Source of the DNA: a virus
IMG/VR virus record: IMGVR_UViG_3300046412_000198
Span: 1 to 21,756 of that record
Reading direction: 5' to 3' (one strand)
DNA: 21,756 nucleotides
In this document: positions 6,226 to 12,570 of the stretch, piece by piece
How positions within the stretch are numbered: position 1 is the stretch's first letter
How the letters are laid out: the number at the start of each line of letters is the position of its first letter
The notes under the pieces: generated by a model
The model's database searches: none
Told to the model about the DNA's origin: nothing
Seen by the model: the letters and a program-made list of their open reading frames with translations, nothing else
Translations under genes and position numbers: made by a program

Positions 6226-6417
6226 ATGAGTAACGATCTAACTAAGTCAATCGAACGCACTTGCAAGGGCTGCGACAAGCCCTTAAAGCCTACTGACCAT
6301 GACGGCGTGTGCAGCACTACGTGCGCGCATCTGGTGGGCGAGAAAAGCATGAGCGATGAACACTTCAACACTATGTTCTCTTTTATGAGATCGGGAGGTT
6401 TTGATGAGGGTTTTTGA
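6226..6417 (+). CDS. Treble-clef zinc-finger small protein, 63 aa
   Basis: The ATG at 6226 follows TGGAGG (6215-6220). The product has C13-x2-C16 (TCKGCDKPLKP) and C29-x3-C33 (VCSTTCAHL), which is the same cysteine layout as the protein at 1923-2096 (CxxC, about 12-14 residues, CSxxC). The C-terminal half is helical (SDEHFNTMFSFMRSGGF). It probably binds one zinc ion and possibly nucleic acid. Its last 14 nt overlap the next gene, whose ribosome-binding site (GGGAGG, 6393-6398) lies inside it. Confidence 0.65.
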   Translation: MSNDLTKSIERTCKGCDKPLKPTDHDGVCSTTCAHLVGEKSMSDEHFNTMFSFMRSGGFDEGF

Positions 6418-6661
6418 GGTAGTGAATGGAGATGAATCCTACTTCTTTGGCTGGGAAGAAGATGCCAAGAAGTTTGCAAAGGAAAAGTATGACGCTGAGA
6501 TAGATGGCGTGCCGTTTATTGATAAGCACTTTGTCGAGAGGCCGGATGAGTTTGCTGCGCTGCTAAATAAAGTAGCACACGCCCCGAAGGGCGCGGCTAC
6601 TGGCGCGAGTCGGCAAACCCATATAAGCGCCAGTGAGGATTCTACCACTCATGGGCATTGA
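6404..6661 (+). CDS. Hypothetical protein, 85 aa
   Basis: ATG at 6404 follows GGGAGG by 5 nt. The N-terminal 60 residues read as a compact alpha/beta domain (MRVFEVVNGDESYFFGWEED, then AKKFAKEKYD). The last 30 residues (from about AHAPKGAATG) are Ala/Ser/His-rich and coincide with two strong nucleotide inverted repeats, so this tail may be constrained by RNA structure more than by protein function. No family recognised. It overlaps the exonuclease start by 11 nt. Confidence 0.6.
   Translation: MRVFEVVNGDESYFFGWEEDAKKFAKEKYDAEIDGVPFIDKHFVERPDEFAALLNKVAHAPKGAATGASRQTHISASEDSTTHGH
6571..6634 (+). promoter_or_regulatory. Two strong adjoining hairpins before the exonuclease start
   Basis: Hairpin 1 pairs AGTAGC (6571-6576) with GCTACT (6596-6601) and, after an internal loop, CGCCC (6580-6584) with GGGCG (6589-6593) around a CGAA loop. 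Hairpin 2 pairs ACTGGCGC (6599-6606) with GCGCCAGT (6627-6634), and its 20-nt loop holds GGCAAACCCA (6612-6621). The two share ACT (6599-6601). The structures end just before the ribosome-binding site GAGGAT (6635-6640) of the exonuclease gene, so they could set its translation. Confidence 0.45.
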
Positions 6662-7535
6662 TGTGACAGCACTTGCAATGGGTAATTCCACACTTGCCGC
6701 GCTAGATACTGAAATGGAAATGCGGCAGGACACCAAGCCCCGCCCCTACCTTGGGGGCAGCGCAATAGGCGATGACTGTGATCGTAAGCTCTGGTATGGG
6801 TTTCGCTGGTACAAAGTTGTCACCTTTGATGCAGCCACCCTGCGCAAGTTTGATGACGGTCATCGCACCGAGGATCTGATGGCGGAGCGTCTGCGCTTGG
6901 TTCCAGGCATTAACTTGGAGACGCACGATCCAATAACTGGTAAGCAATTTGGTTTTTCTGAGATTGATGGACACTTCCGAGGACACGCTGACGGGCTGAT
7001 TCTGGGCATTAAAGAGTCACCTAATACCAAGCATATCTGGGAGCATAAAAGCGTCTCTGACAGCGTTTACAAGAAGCTACAGAAGGCTGTGAAAGATCAC
7101 GGCGAGAAAGGCGCGATTGAGAAGTGGAACGGCACGTATTACGGGCAGATTCAGGTCTATATGAAGCTGTTTGATTGCACTCGCGCGTATCACACGGTCA
7201 CCACATCTGGCGGGCGCGAACATATGAGCGTGCGCACCGACTACAACCCCAAGTTTGCAGATCATTTGATGGAGCGCGCAGCCAACATCATTGGCAGTGA
7301 CGCGCCACCGCCACGCATTAGCAATGACCGCACTTTCTTCAAGTGTAAGTGGTGCAACTACACCGATATATGCCACGGCGAGGAAGCGCCGGAGGTAACG
7401 TGTAGAAGCTGCGTTCACAGCTACGCCAGCGAGCGCGGCACATGGGCCTGCGCTGAGTTTTCGCGCGTGCTTGATAGGGCAGATCAGGAGGCTGCGTGTA
7501 ATGTCTATACGCCCATACCCAAAAATGAAAGTTGA
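6651..7535 (+). CDS. Cas4-like PD-(D/E)XK exonuclease, 294 aa
   Basis: The start is taken at the ATG at 6651, 10 nt after GAGGAT; a GTG at 6633 is an in-frame alternative, but it sits in a predicted hairpin stem. Near the N-terminus the motif SAIGDDCDRKLWYGFRW (residues 37-53) matches the conserved Cys/Arg segment of Cas4/RecB-type phage nucleases. The catalytic core is visible as GHADG (111-115, with D114) and EHKS (131-134, the E-x-K). The C-terminus has a Cys cluster (FKCKWCNYTDICHG, then CRSCVHS and WACAEF) that may bind an Fe-S cluster or zinc as in Cas4. It probably resects DNA ends to feed the Sak4/DUF669 pair. The end overlaps the next gene by 35 nt. Confidence 0.8.
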   Translation: MGIDVTALAMGNSTLAALDTEMEMRQDTKPRPYLGGSAIGDDCDRKLWYGFRWYKVVTFDAATLRKFDDGHRTEDLMAERLRLVPGINLETHDPITGKQFGFSEIDGHFRGHADGLILGIKESPNTKHIWEHKSVSDSVYKKLQKAVKDHGEKGAIEKWNGTYYGQIQVYMKLFDCTRAYHTVTTSGGREHMSVRTDYNPKFADHLMERAANIIGSDAPPPRISNDRTFFKCKWCNYTDICHGEEAPEVTCRSCVHSYASERGTWACAEFSRVLDRADQEAACNVYTPIPKNES

Positions 7536-8142
7536 GCGCATTAACTCATCTGAGTCTCATCCACTTATTCTTAACGTGCATTATGCAAGGCGCTTGCCAA
7601 GCATTAGCTACGCTTTTGGCCTGTTTAGAGAGGGGAAGATGACAGGAATTGTTACCTACGGAATGCCTGCCTCGCCATTTGTTTGCTCTGGGATTTGCGG
7701 AGAAGCCCACAAAAGAAAAGTATTAGAGCTTAATCGCTTGGTGCTAAGACACAACAGAAAAAATGAAGCATCGTTTTTGATTTCCAACAGCATCAAGCAA
7801 CTACCAAAGCCATCAATCATAGTGAGCTATGCCGACACCGACAGAAATCATAACGGCTGCGTTTATCAGGCAAGCAATTTTTATTTTGCGGGAACATCTA
7901 TAGAGCGCACCGACATTGATCCAGGTGAGGGAAAGCATCCAAGGCATCATTTGGGTGACGTTGATTCTAGGGTGCGGCGTAGCCCAAAGCATAGATATTT
8001 TTTTATTCACGCATCAAAAAAAGATAAAAAAAATCTGATGAAAGATTTGCTATGGGAAATAAACAAAAACTATCCAGAGAGAGTGGGTGCGCCAATTTTG
8101 AATGAACCTAATGATTTTGTTGAGCAGGAGCGTTTATTTTGA
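7501..8142 (+). CDS. Mom-like GNAT DNA-modification protein, 213 aa
   Basis: ATG at 7501 follows AGGAGG (7486-7491) by 9 nt. The product matches the pattern I know from proteins annotated as Mom-family adenine methylcarbamoylation proteins: HPLILNVHYARRLPSISYAF (20-39), GIVTYGMPASPF (49-60), VLELNRLVL (74-82), SYADTDRNHNGCVYQASNFY (109-128) and KHRYFF (163-168). Mu Mom is a GNAT-fold enzyme that converts adenine in phage DNA to N6-methylcarbamoyl adenine and blocks restriction. This copy lacks the longer insert seen before the KHRY motif in other members. Its gene is visibly more AT-rich (runs of A at about 8015-8031) than its neighbours, which suggests separate acquisition. Chemistry on DNA is inferred from the family. 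Confidence 0.75.
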   Translation: MSIRPYPKMKVERINSSESHPLILNVHYARRLPSISYAFGLFREGKMTGIVTYGMPASPFVCSGICGEAHKRKVLELNRLVLRHNRKNEASFLISNSIKQLPKPSIIVSYADTDRNHNGCVYQASNFYFAGTSIERTDIDPGEGKHPRHHLGDVDSRVRRSPKHRYFFIHASKKDKKNLMKDLLWEINKNYPERVGAPILNEPNDFVEQERLF

Positions 8143-9698
8143 AGCCATACCCAAACCAGAATAAAGCTGTCGATCTGATACTGGATTACCTGTACGGCTT
8201 TAACGGTAACCCTGTATTGGAAGCGCCAACAGGCGCAGGCAAGTCTGTGATACAGGCAGAGCTTGTGCGGCGCACGCTGGAAAACTGGCCCGACAAAAAC
8301 ATTCTTTGCCTTACGCATGTGCAGGAGCTTATCCAGCAAAACTTTGAGGCCATGCTTGCAGTTGGCGTGCAGATGGAGCCGCAGATTTATTCGGCTGGCT
8401 TAAAGCAAAAGAATGTAGGCCAGATAACTATGGCGTCGATTCAGTCTATCTATCGCAACTTAGACAAGTTGCCTTATCCCGATCTGATAATTGTTGATGA
8501 GGCGCACATGATTCCGCCAAAGGGCGAAGGCATGTATCAGACGTTGCTGCAAGAATTTCCAAACGCGCGGCTGGTAGGTCTGACCGCCACACCATATCGA
8601 CTGAAGGGCGGGTTGCTGACCAATGGCGAGATGTTCGATCACATCATTGAGGCCAAGCTCACCAACATGACAATGGCTGAGTTGATACATGAAGGCAAGC
8701 TGTCGCCGCTGACCAGCGAGGTAACGCATGCAAACCTGGATCTATCTGATCTGGTTAAGCACTCAAGCAGCGACTACACCGAAAAGTCTTTGTCTGAGAT
8801 GGTGGAGAAAAATTTAGAGCAGACACTAGCGGCGGTGAATGACATGGTTGTGCACCTTGGTGCACGCAATAAGGTGCTGATCTTTGCTACCAATGTTAGC
8901 CATGCAAACTTTATTGCGTCACAGCTAGGTGATGGTGCGCGTGTGGTGAATGGCAAGACCGCAAGCAAGGAGCGGTCAAAAATTTTGGCGCAATTTAAAG
9001 CAAGTCAATTCAAATACCTTATCAACGTGGGTTGCTTTACTACCGGATTTGACCAAAAAGACATCGACGGGCTGGTTTTTATGCGTCCTACGGCGTCTGC
9101 TGGGCTGTATGTGCAGATGTGTGGGCGCGGAATGCGCGTACATGCGTCTAAAACTGACTGTTTAGTGCTGGATTACGTGGGAAATATAGAAACCCACGGG
9201 CCGGTGACGCACGTTGAGCCGCCCCCTCCGCCCCGCGAGAGCAACCGCGAGAACGCGCCAAGCGTTAAAGAGTGTCCGGAGTGTATGTCCCTGCTGTATC
9301 TGGCGGCGACTGTCTGCGATGAGTGTGGTTACGAGTTTCCTAAGCAGTACAAGGTTCAGACCAGAGCAGCCAGCGCCAACATCATGGCTAAGGTAGATAT
9401 CCGCGAGCATCAGATAAGCGGCTACAAGGCGGTTATTCATACCAAGCGCAACGCGCCGGACATGATCAAGATCACTTGGAAGTCCGGCATGTTGCCGATC
9501 TGCGATCAGTACCTCTGCATCAACCATCAAGGCTATGCCCGTCAGAAGGCCGTGGAGTGGTTTGCGCGCTGGACGGGACGCCTACCCACGGGCGACATGA
9601 ACGTGGATCTACAGACGATTCAGACAATGCCGGAGCCACCAGTGCTTATAAAGGTGGATCACGGCGGCAAGTACCCAGAGATAAGGAATTGGATATGA
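8139..9698 (+). CDS. DEAD/DEAH superfamily II helicase with zinc ribbon, 519 aa
   Basis: Translation starts at TTG 8139, 8 nt after AGGAG (8126-8130), overlapping the previous stop. Motifs in order: Q-like YPNQNKAV (4-11), motif I EAPTGAGKS (28-36), motif II VDEAH (119-123), motif III-like LTATP (148-152), then the second RecA domain with VLIFATNVSHA, GFDQKDIDGLV and motif VI QMCGRGMR. After about residue 370 there is a CPECMSLLYLAATVCDECGY zinc ribbon (CxxC...CxxC). The layout matches RadD/SSL2-like phage helicases that act in recombination or replication restart, fitting the Sak4/exonuclease neighbours. The C-terminal 120 residues are specific and unassigned. Confidence 0.85.
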   Translation: MKPYPNQNKAVDLILDYLYGFNGNPVLEAPTGAGKSVIQAELVRRTLENWPDKNILCLTHVQELIQQNFEAMLAVGVQMEPQIYSAGLKQKNVGQITMASIQSIYRNLDKLPYPDLIIVDEAHMIPPKGEGMYQTLLQEFPNARLVGLTATPYRLKGGLLTNGEMFDHIIEAKLTNMTMAELIHEGKLSPLTSEVTHANLDLSDLVKHSSSDYTEKSLSEMVEKNLEQTLAAVNDMVVHLGARNKVLIFATNVSHANFIASQLGDGARVVNGKTASKERSKILAQFKASQFKYLINVGCFTTGFDQKDIDGLVFMRPTASAGLYVQMCGRGMRVHASKTDCLVLDYVGNIETHGPVTHVEPPPPPRESNRENAPSVKECPECMSLLYLAATVCDECGYEFPKQYKVQTRAASANIMAKVDIREHQISGYKAVIHTKRNAPDMIKITWKSGMLPICDQYLCINHQGYARQKAVEWFARWTGRLPTGDMNVDLQTIQTMPEPPVLIKVDHGGKYPEIRNWI

Positions 9699-9898
9699 GC
9701 GATATACCGCGCGAACACTGCGATATGTGTGGCGATGAAATGAGGCCCGTCTTTAACGGCGGCGAGGGAATGCGACTGAAGGGCTGGGTCTGCATTGAAT
9801 GTATGAATTGGGTGGAGGCAATTTACCGTGAGCGACGATATGAATGGTCGGAAGAGTGGGATAAGCCCGCATCACAGACAAATTCTGTCGGCCATTGA
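9695..9898 (+). CDS. Zinc-ribbon small protein, 67 aa
   Basis: ATG at 9695 overlaps the helicase stop (ATGA) and follows AAGGA (9683-9687). C9-x2-C12 (HCDMCGDEM) and C33-x2-C36 (WVCIECMNW) form a CxxC...CxxC zinc ribbon. The tail is acidic and aromatic (YRERRYEWSEEW). It is a likely zinc-binding accessory of unknown function, perhaps working with the helicase. The last 71 nt overlap the next gene in another frame. Confidence 0.65.
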   Translation: MSDIPREHCDMCGDEMRPVFNGGEGMRLKGWVCIECMNWVEAIYRERRYEWSEEWDKPASQTNSVGH

Positions 9899-10034
9899 AG
9901 CCGCACAGAACATGGCTGACACCACAAACAGGCCGCACATTGTTACCTATGATCTCCAGGTTAAGTCAGCAATTTATGCCAAGCACAGTCATTGGGTAGA
10001 AATGGTGCAGCCATGCCGCAAGCACAAAATTTAA
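9828..10034 (+). CDS. Hypothetical protein, 68 aa
   Basis: A GTG start at 9828 is supported by GGAGG (9814-9818) 9 nt upstream. The product begins MSDDMNGRKSGISPHHRQIL and continues SAIEAAQNMADT; it is mostly helical with a His/Lys-rich end. The reading frame is separate from the zinc-ribbon gene it overlaps by 71 nt and from the methyltransferase start at 10013, which it overlaps by 22 nt. No family recognised. Its support is the ribosome-binding site and the packing. Confidence 0.5.
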   Translation: MSDDMNGRKSGISPHHRQILSAIEAAQNMADTTNRPHIVTYDLQVKSAIYAKHSHWVEMVQPCRKHKI

Positions 10035-10852
10035 CTCCCTGCCCCGCAGACCCGCCCATCACTCCTAGCGGTGAAGGGGCAGCGGAGTTTCTTACCGTTC
10101 TTGATACGTTCTCTGGCATCGGCGGCTTTTCGCTGGGGCTAGAGCGTACAGGGCGATTTAAGACAGTGGCGTTCTGCGAGATGGATGCTTACTGCCAAGA
10201 GGTGCTAAAGCAACATTGGAATGGGATACCTATTTATGACTACATCGAAGACGTTACAGCAGGAAGACTTCTTCAAGATGGAATTGGAAGAGTCGATGTC
10301 ATCACCGGAGGCTTCCCGTGTCAGGATGTCAGTACGGCAGGGAGTATGTGGTTCACACCAGAAGGAACAAACGCTCCCCGATCCGGACTCTGGGCAGAGC
10401 TTGCCCGTCTTATTGGCGAAATTAGACCCCGATACGCAATCATGGAAAACGTCCCAAATCTCCTTGCTGGAGATGGAGGGCGATGGTTCGGAAGGATACT
10501 CAGTGATCTGGCCGAAATCGGGTTCGATGCGGAGTGGCATTGCATACCAGCTTCCGGCATTGGCGCTCCCCATCGCCGCGAGCGAGTCTGGATTATTGCC
10601 TACCCCAGCAGCGAGGGATTGGAAGGGGGCGGTGAAGCCAGAGACGATAGCAGCCAAGGGGAGAAACGCAGCTACCAACTCTTTACCGGATGCAGTGGAG
10701 TACCGTGGACAGCGTGGGAGGCTGAACCCAGCGTGGACAGAGTGGTTAATGGGCTACCCCGTAGGGTGGACAGAATTAAAGCAGTCGGTAACGCGATTGT
10801 CCCGCAAATCGCGGAAGAGTTAGGGAGGGCTATTTGTGCGGTGGATAAGTAA
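10013..10852 (+). CDS. DNA (cytosine-5) methyltransferase, 279 aa
   Basis: Canonical motifs are present in order: I DTFSGIGGFSLGLE (31-44), IV GGFPCQDVS with catalytic Cys at 103 (99-107), VI MENVPNL (144-150), VIII PHRRERVWI (186-194), and X VGNAIVPQIAEELGRAI (258-274). The segment between VIII and IX is only about 50-60 residues, so the target-recognition domain is short. The enzyme would methylate C5 of cytosine in a specific short site, protecting phage DNA from host restriction. The ATG at 10013 has a poor ribosome-binding site; a TTG at 9992 is an alternative. A long open frame in the +1 frame is nested within it (next entry). The target site is unknown. Confidence 0.88.
   Translation: MPQAQNLTPCPADPPITPSGEGAAEFLTVLDTFSGIGGFSLGLERTGRFKTVAFCEMDAYCQEVLKQHWNGIPIYDYIEDVTAGRLLQDGIGRVDVITGGFPCQDVSTAGSMWFTPEGTNAPRSGLWAELARLIGEIRPRYAIMENVPNLLAGDGGRWFGRILSDLAEIGFDAEWHCIPASGIGAPHRRERVWIIAYPSSEGLEGGGEARDDSSQGEKRSYQLFTGCSGVPWTAWEAEPSVDRVVNGLPRRVDRIKAVGNAIVPQIAEELGRAICAVDK
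10236..10823 (+). CDS. Overlapping +1-frame ORF inside the methyltransferase gene, 195 aa
   Basis: This frame is wholly inside the methyltransferase gene, shifted by +1, and open for 195 codons from ATG 10236 (or 200 from ATG 10221). Its product carries the motifs of a phage protein family I recall as separately annotated beside dcm genes: DPDTQSWKTSQISLL (64-78), YSVIWPKSGSMRSGIAYQLP (88-107), SGLLPTPAARDWKG (118-131) and GRLNPAWTEWLMGYPVGWTEL (161-181). SWKTSQ is read from the same bases as MENVP of the methyltransferase (10440 onward), and SGLLPTP from those of RVWIIAY. It could be a true overprinted gene, or a frame that the conserved MTase codons keep open. Start-site support is weak (GGGA, 10223-10226). 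Confidence 0.45.
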   Translation: MTTSKTLQQEDFFKMELEESMSSPEASRVRMSVRQGVCGSHQKEQTLPDPDSGQSLPVLLAKLDPDTQSWKTSQISLLEMEGDGSEGYSVIWPKSGSMRSGIAYQLPALALPIAASESGLLPTPAARDWKGAVKPETIAAKGRNAATNSLPDAVEYRGQRGRLNPAWTEWLMGYPVGWTELKQSVTRLSRKSRKS

Positions 10853-11007
10853 AACTAAGTACATTGAAGAAAGCGGCCTTTCTAATGGCGGAGCGGACGG
10901 GACTCGAATCCGTCCGGCCCCGCCTATGCGCACCCATGAGCGCCAATCTATGCGGTTTTGCGGCTATGCGCGCCGCTGAGAATCAGTGGTACTGACTAAA
11001 ATATTGA
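10853..11007. other. Convergent intergenic region with inverted repeats
   Basis: The early + strand genes and the late - strand operon end on each other here. AGAAAG/CTTTCT (10868-10873 and 10878-10883, CGGC loop) lies 16 nt after the methyltransferase stop. A longer stem pairs GGCGG (10887-10891) with CCGCC (10920-10924) and GGACGG (10895-10900) with CCGTCC (10910-10915). TCAGT/ACTGA (10983-10995) precedes the end of the late operon. No clear T tract follows any of them, so they are only candidate bidirectional terminators. CTATGCG is repeated at 10924, 10948 and 10964. Confidence 0.5.
10886..10913 (-). other. tRNA-Ser-like 3' end, candidate attP core
   Basis: Read on the - strand, the sequence ends ...CGGATTCGAGTCCCGT, then CCGCTCC, G, CCA. 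This equals a T-arm (loop TTCGAGT), a seven-base acceptor 3' strand, a discriminator G as in tRNA-Ser and an encoded CCA. The stem closing pair is A-C instead of G-C. No full tRNA follows upstream: no D-arm or anticodon arm is visible. Phages that integrate into tRNA genes carry such a 3' fragment in attP. No integrase is visible in the window, so this stays a candidate. Confidence 0.35.
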
Positions 11008-12570
11008 CTAATTCCAATACCGTCTGAACAAGACATCAAAGAAAGATTCCCTGATGGTCTTCTCTTCTTCGTCTTCCTCACGCGGATCTGTTACCTGACT
11101 ACCATCAGGGATGTAATTCTCTTCCTCTCCAAAATACTGCTGGCCCACTCTGCGCCCCCTACCTATGGGGCTGGCGGTTTCGTTAAAGACAGCATCAAAG
11201 TAGTCGCGAGTGTTGTATGCAGCGCGGCCATATCTTGTCTTACCTGTAACCGCAGCGGGTATATATTCCGCTCCCAGCCTAACAATACCGCCATTCAAAG
11301 GACTTGATTCCGATCTGACTTCTGTAAGCATAGCCTCTTCAGCAGTGCGTCTTCCTGTTTCTGCATCAGAGTACCGCCTGTTAGCTCCAGCTATTTCATC
11401 ATTGATGTCATTTATTTCATCACGCAAAGTATCAGCTACTGCACGCCTGCCCGCTGCGACAGGCACATCATCGACACTTGGCTCTGTCTGGAACGGAATG
11501 TTTTTCTCCCACTCTTGACGCATTTCTCTTGCAGAAGAGATCGTAAGGACATCGCTATCTAAGTCTTCCAACATGTCAATGGCTTGATCAATCTGCTTGA
11601 GCGTTGAGTTAGCCGCATCATCTGGGCCAAGGCCGCTGAGCAATTCATCACGACGAATTCTCAAAGACTCAATAAGGTTATAGACAGGTATATCTCTTCC
11701 TGCTTTCTCTGCCGCCTCTATTGCCGCATTAAGCTCGTTGGCCGCGACTTCTTTATCAAACTTAATCTTTCTTACCCCAGCATCCGTCGGCAAATAACCT
11801 CTGTCAGCGAGATTGGCAGTAAATTCATTTGACTTATCAATGTCGCCTTTAACATCTGCGGGCTGTCGGGGATAGACAATCTGACCGAATCTTTCACCTG
11901 GAGTGCTCCAAGGGTTGAGAGCCGTATGGAGTGGTCTTCCGACTGCATTCAAAGTCAGCGCATACGGATCGAGAGCTTCCATTAGCGTGCCAGCCTGCTC
12001 CAGCGTCTCCCCTGCCTGTCGGCCTGTTCTTGCAAGCACGCCAGTGCCAGTACCAGCCGCCCTAGTTAAGCCTCTGCCCGCAGCAATTGGCCCCATGCCA
12101 ACAGTGCCAACATCTGCGGCAACGCCAAACGGGTCGTTATATGCGGTATCTTTAATTGCGTCTACGCTTCCATATCGCGCGCCAAGGTAGTCGCCTGCCG
12201 CATCTAGTGCGCCATCCCACATGTATGGCGCTTCCCCCTCTGGCACTTCATTCCCTACAAGCCTATTCTCGTTAAAAAGGCCATCTACATTTGATTGGAA
12301 CCAGCGCGCTCCGTCATTTTTAAAGTCGCTGTACATGCCCATCATGTTAGGAATCATCTGCACCATATCTTTAGCAAAGCCAACGCCTGACTTGCCAAAG
12401 TTGTCCATGAATGTGCCTTCCTCAAAGATGGTTTCAACGTCAGAGCTAGGCTTACGCGCTTGCGTGGCTTCGTAGTCAGCAACCATTTGCTGTGCTTGAG
12501 CGACATTCTCCGGCTTTACTGTTCCGTCAGCCAGCTTTTGCTTTAACCGCTCATATTGCGATTTATTCAT
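11008..12570 (-). CDS. Putative internal virion / ejection protein, 520 aa
   Basis: The ATG at 12570 is chosen because it overlaps the upstream stop (ATGAATAA) and follows GAGGAAA; the frame could also open at 12585. The N-terminal 40 residues are a Lys/Gln-rich helix. Then come GKSGVGFAKDMVQMIPNMMG and a hydrophobic Gly/Ala segment, NDPFGVAADVGTVGMGPIAA, typical of membrane-active regions in podovirus internal proteins. The middle (about 230-400) is a long alpha-helical, acidic coiled-coil region. The C-terminus is charged (DPREEDEEEKTIRESFFDVL). It is the last gene of the late operon. The role is inferred from context; no defined family is recognised. Confidence 0.6.
   Translation of the reverse strand: MNKSQYERLKQKLADGTVKPENVAQAQQMVADYEATQARKPSSDVETIFEEGTFMDNFGKSGVGFAKDMVQMIPNMMGMYSDFKNDGARWFQSNVDGLFNENRLVGNEVPEGEAPYMWDGALDAAGDYLGARYGSVDAIKDTAYNDPFGVAADVGTVGMGPIAAGRGLTRAAGTGTGVLARTGRQAGETLEQAGTLMEALDPYALTLNAVGRPLHTALNPWSTPGERFGQIVYPRQPADVKGDIDKSNEFTANLADRGYLPTDAGVRKIKFDKEVAANELNAAIEAAEKAGRDIPVYNLIESLRIRRDELLSGLGPDDAANSTLKQIDQAIDMLEDLDSDVLTISSAREMRQEWEKNIPFQTEPSVDDVPVAAGRRAVADTLRDEINDINDEIAGANRRYSDAETGRRTAEEAMLTEVRSESSPLNGGIVRLGAEYIPAAVTGKTRYGRAAYNTRDYFDAVFNETASPIGRGRRVGQQYFGEEENYIPDGSQVTDPREEDEEEKTIRESFFDVLFRRYWN

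Noticed and set aside
7077-7541. 154-codon - strand frame antisense to the exonuclease
   Set aside because: No ribosome-binding site or recognisable motif; a shadow of the exonuclease codon bias.
9476-9898. A 140-codon frame fusing helicase 3' sequence to the zinc-ribbon protein
   Set aside because: The first 73 codons are out of frame with the helicase; ATG 9695, with its ribosome-binding site and ATGA overlap, is the better start.
10205-10678. 157-codon - strand frame antisense to the methyltransferase
   Set aside because: No ribosome-binding site and no motifs; it is a by-product of low stop density, unlike the +1 frame, which shows family motifs.
10886-10979. A complete tRNA gene on the - strand
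   Set aside because: Only the T-arm and acceptor 3' half are visible; no D-arm, anticodon arm or matching acceptor 5' strand was found.
10013-11007. An integrase next to the candidate attP
   Set aside because: No tyrosine or serine recombinase motif could be found on either strand near it or elsewhere in the window.
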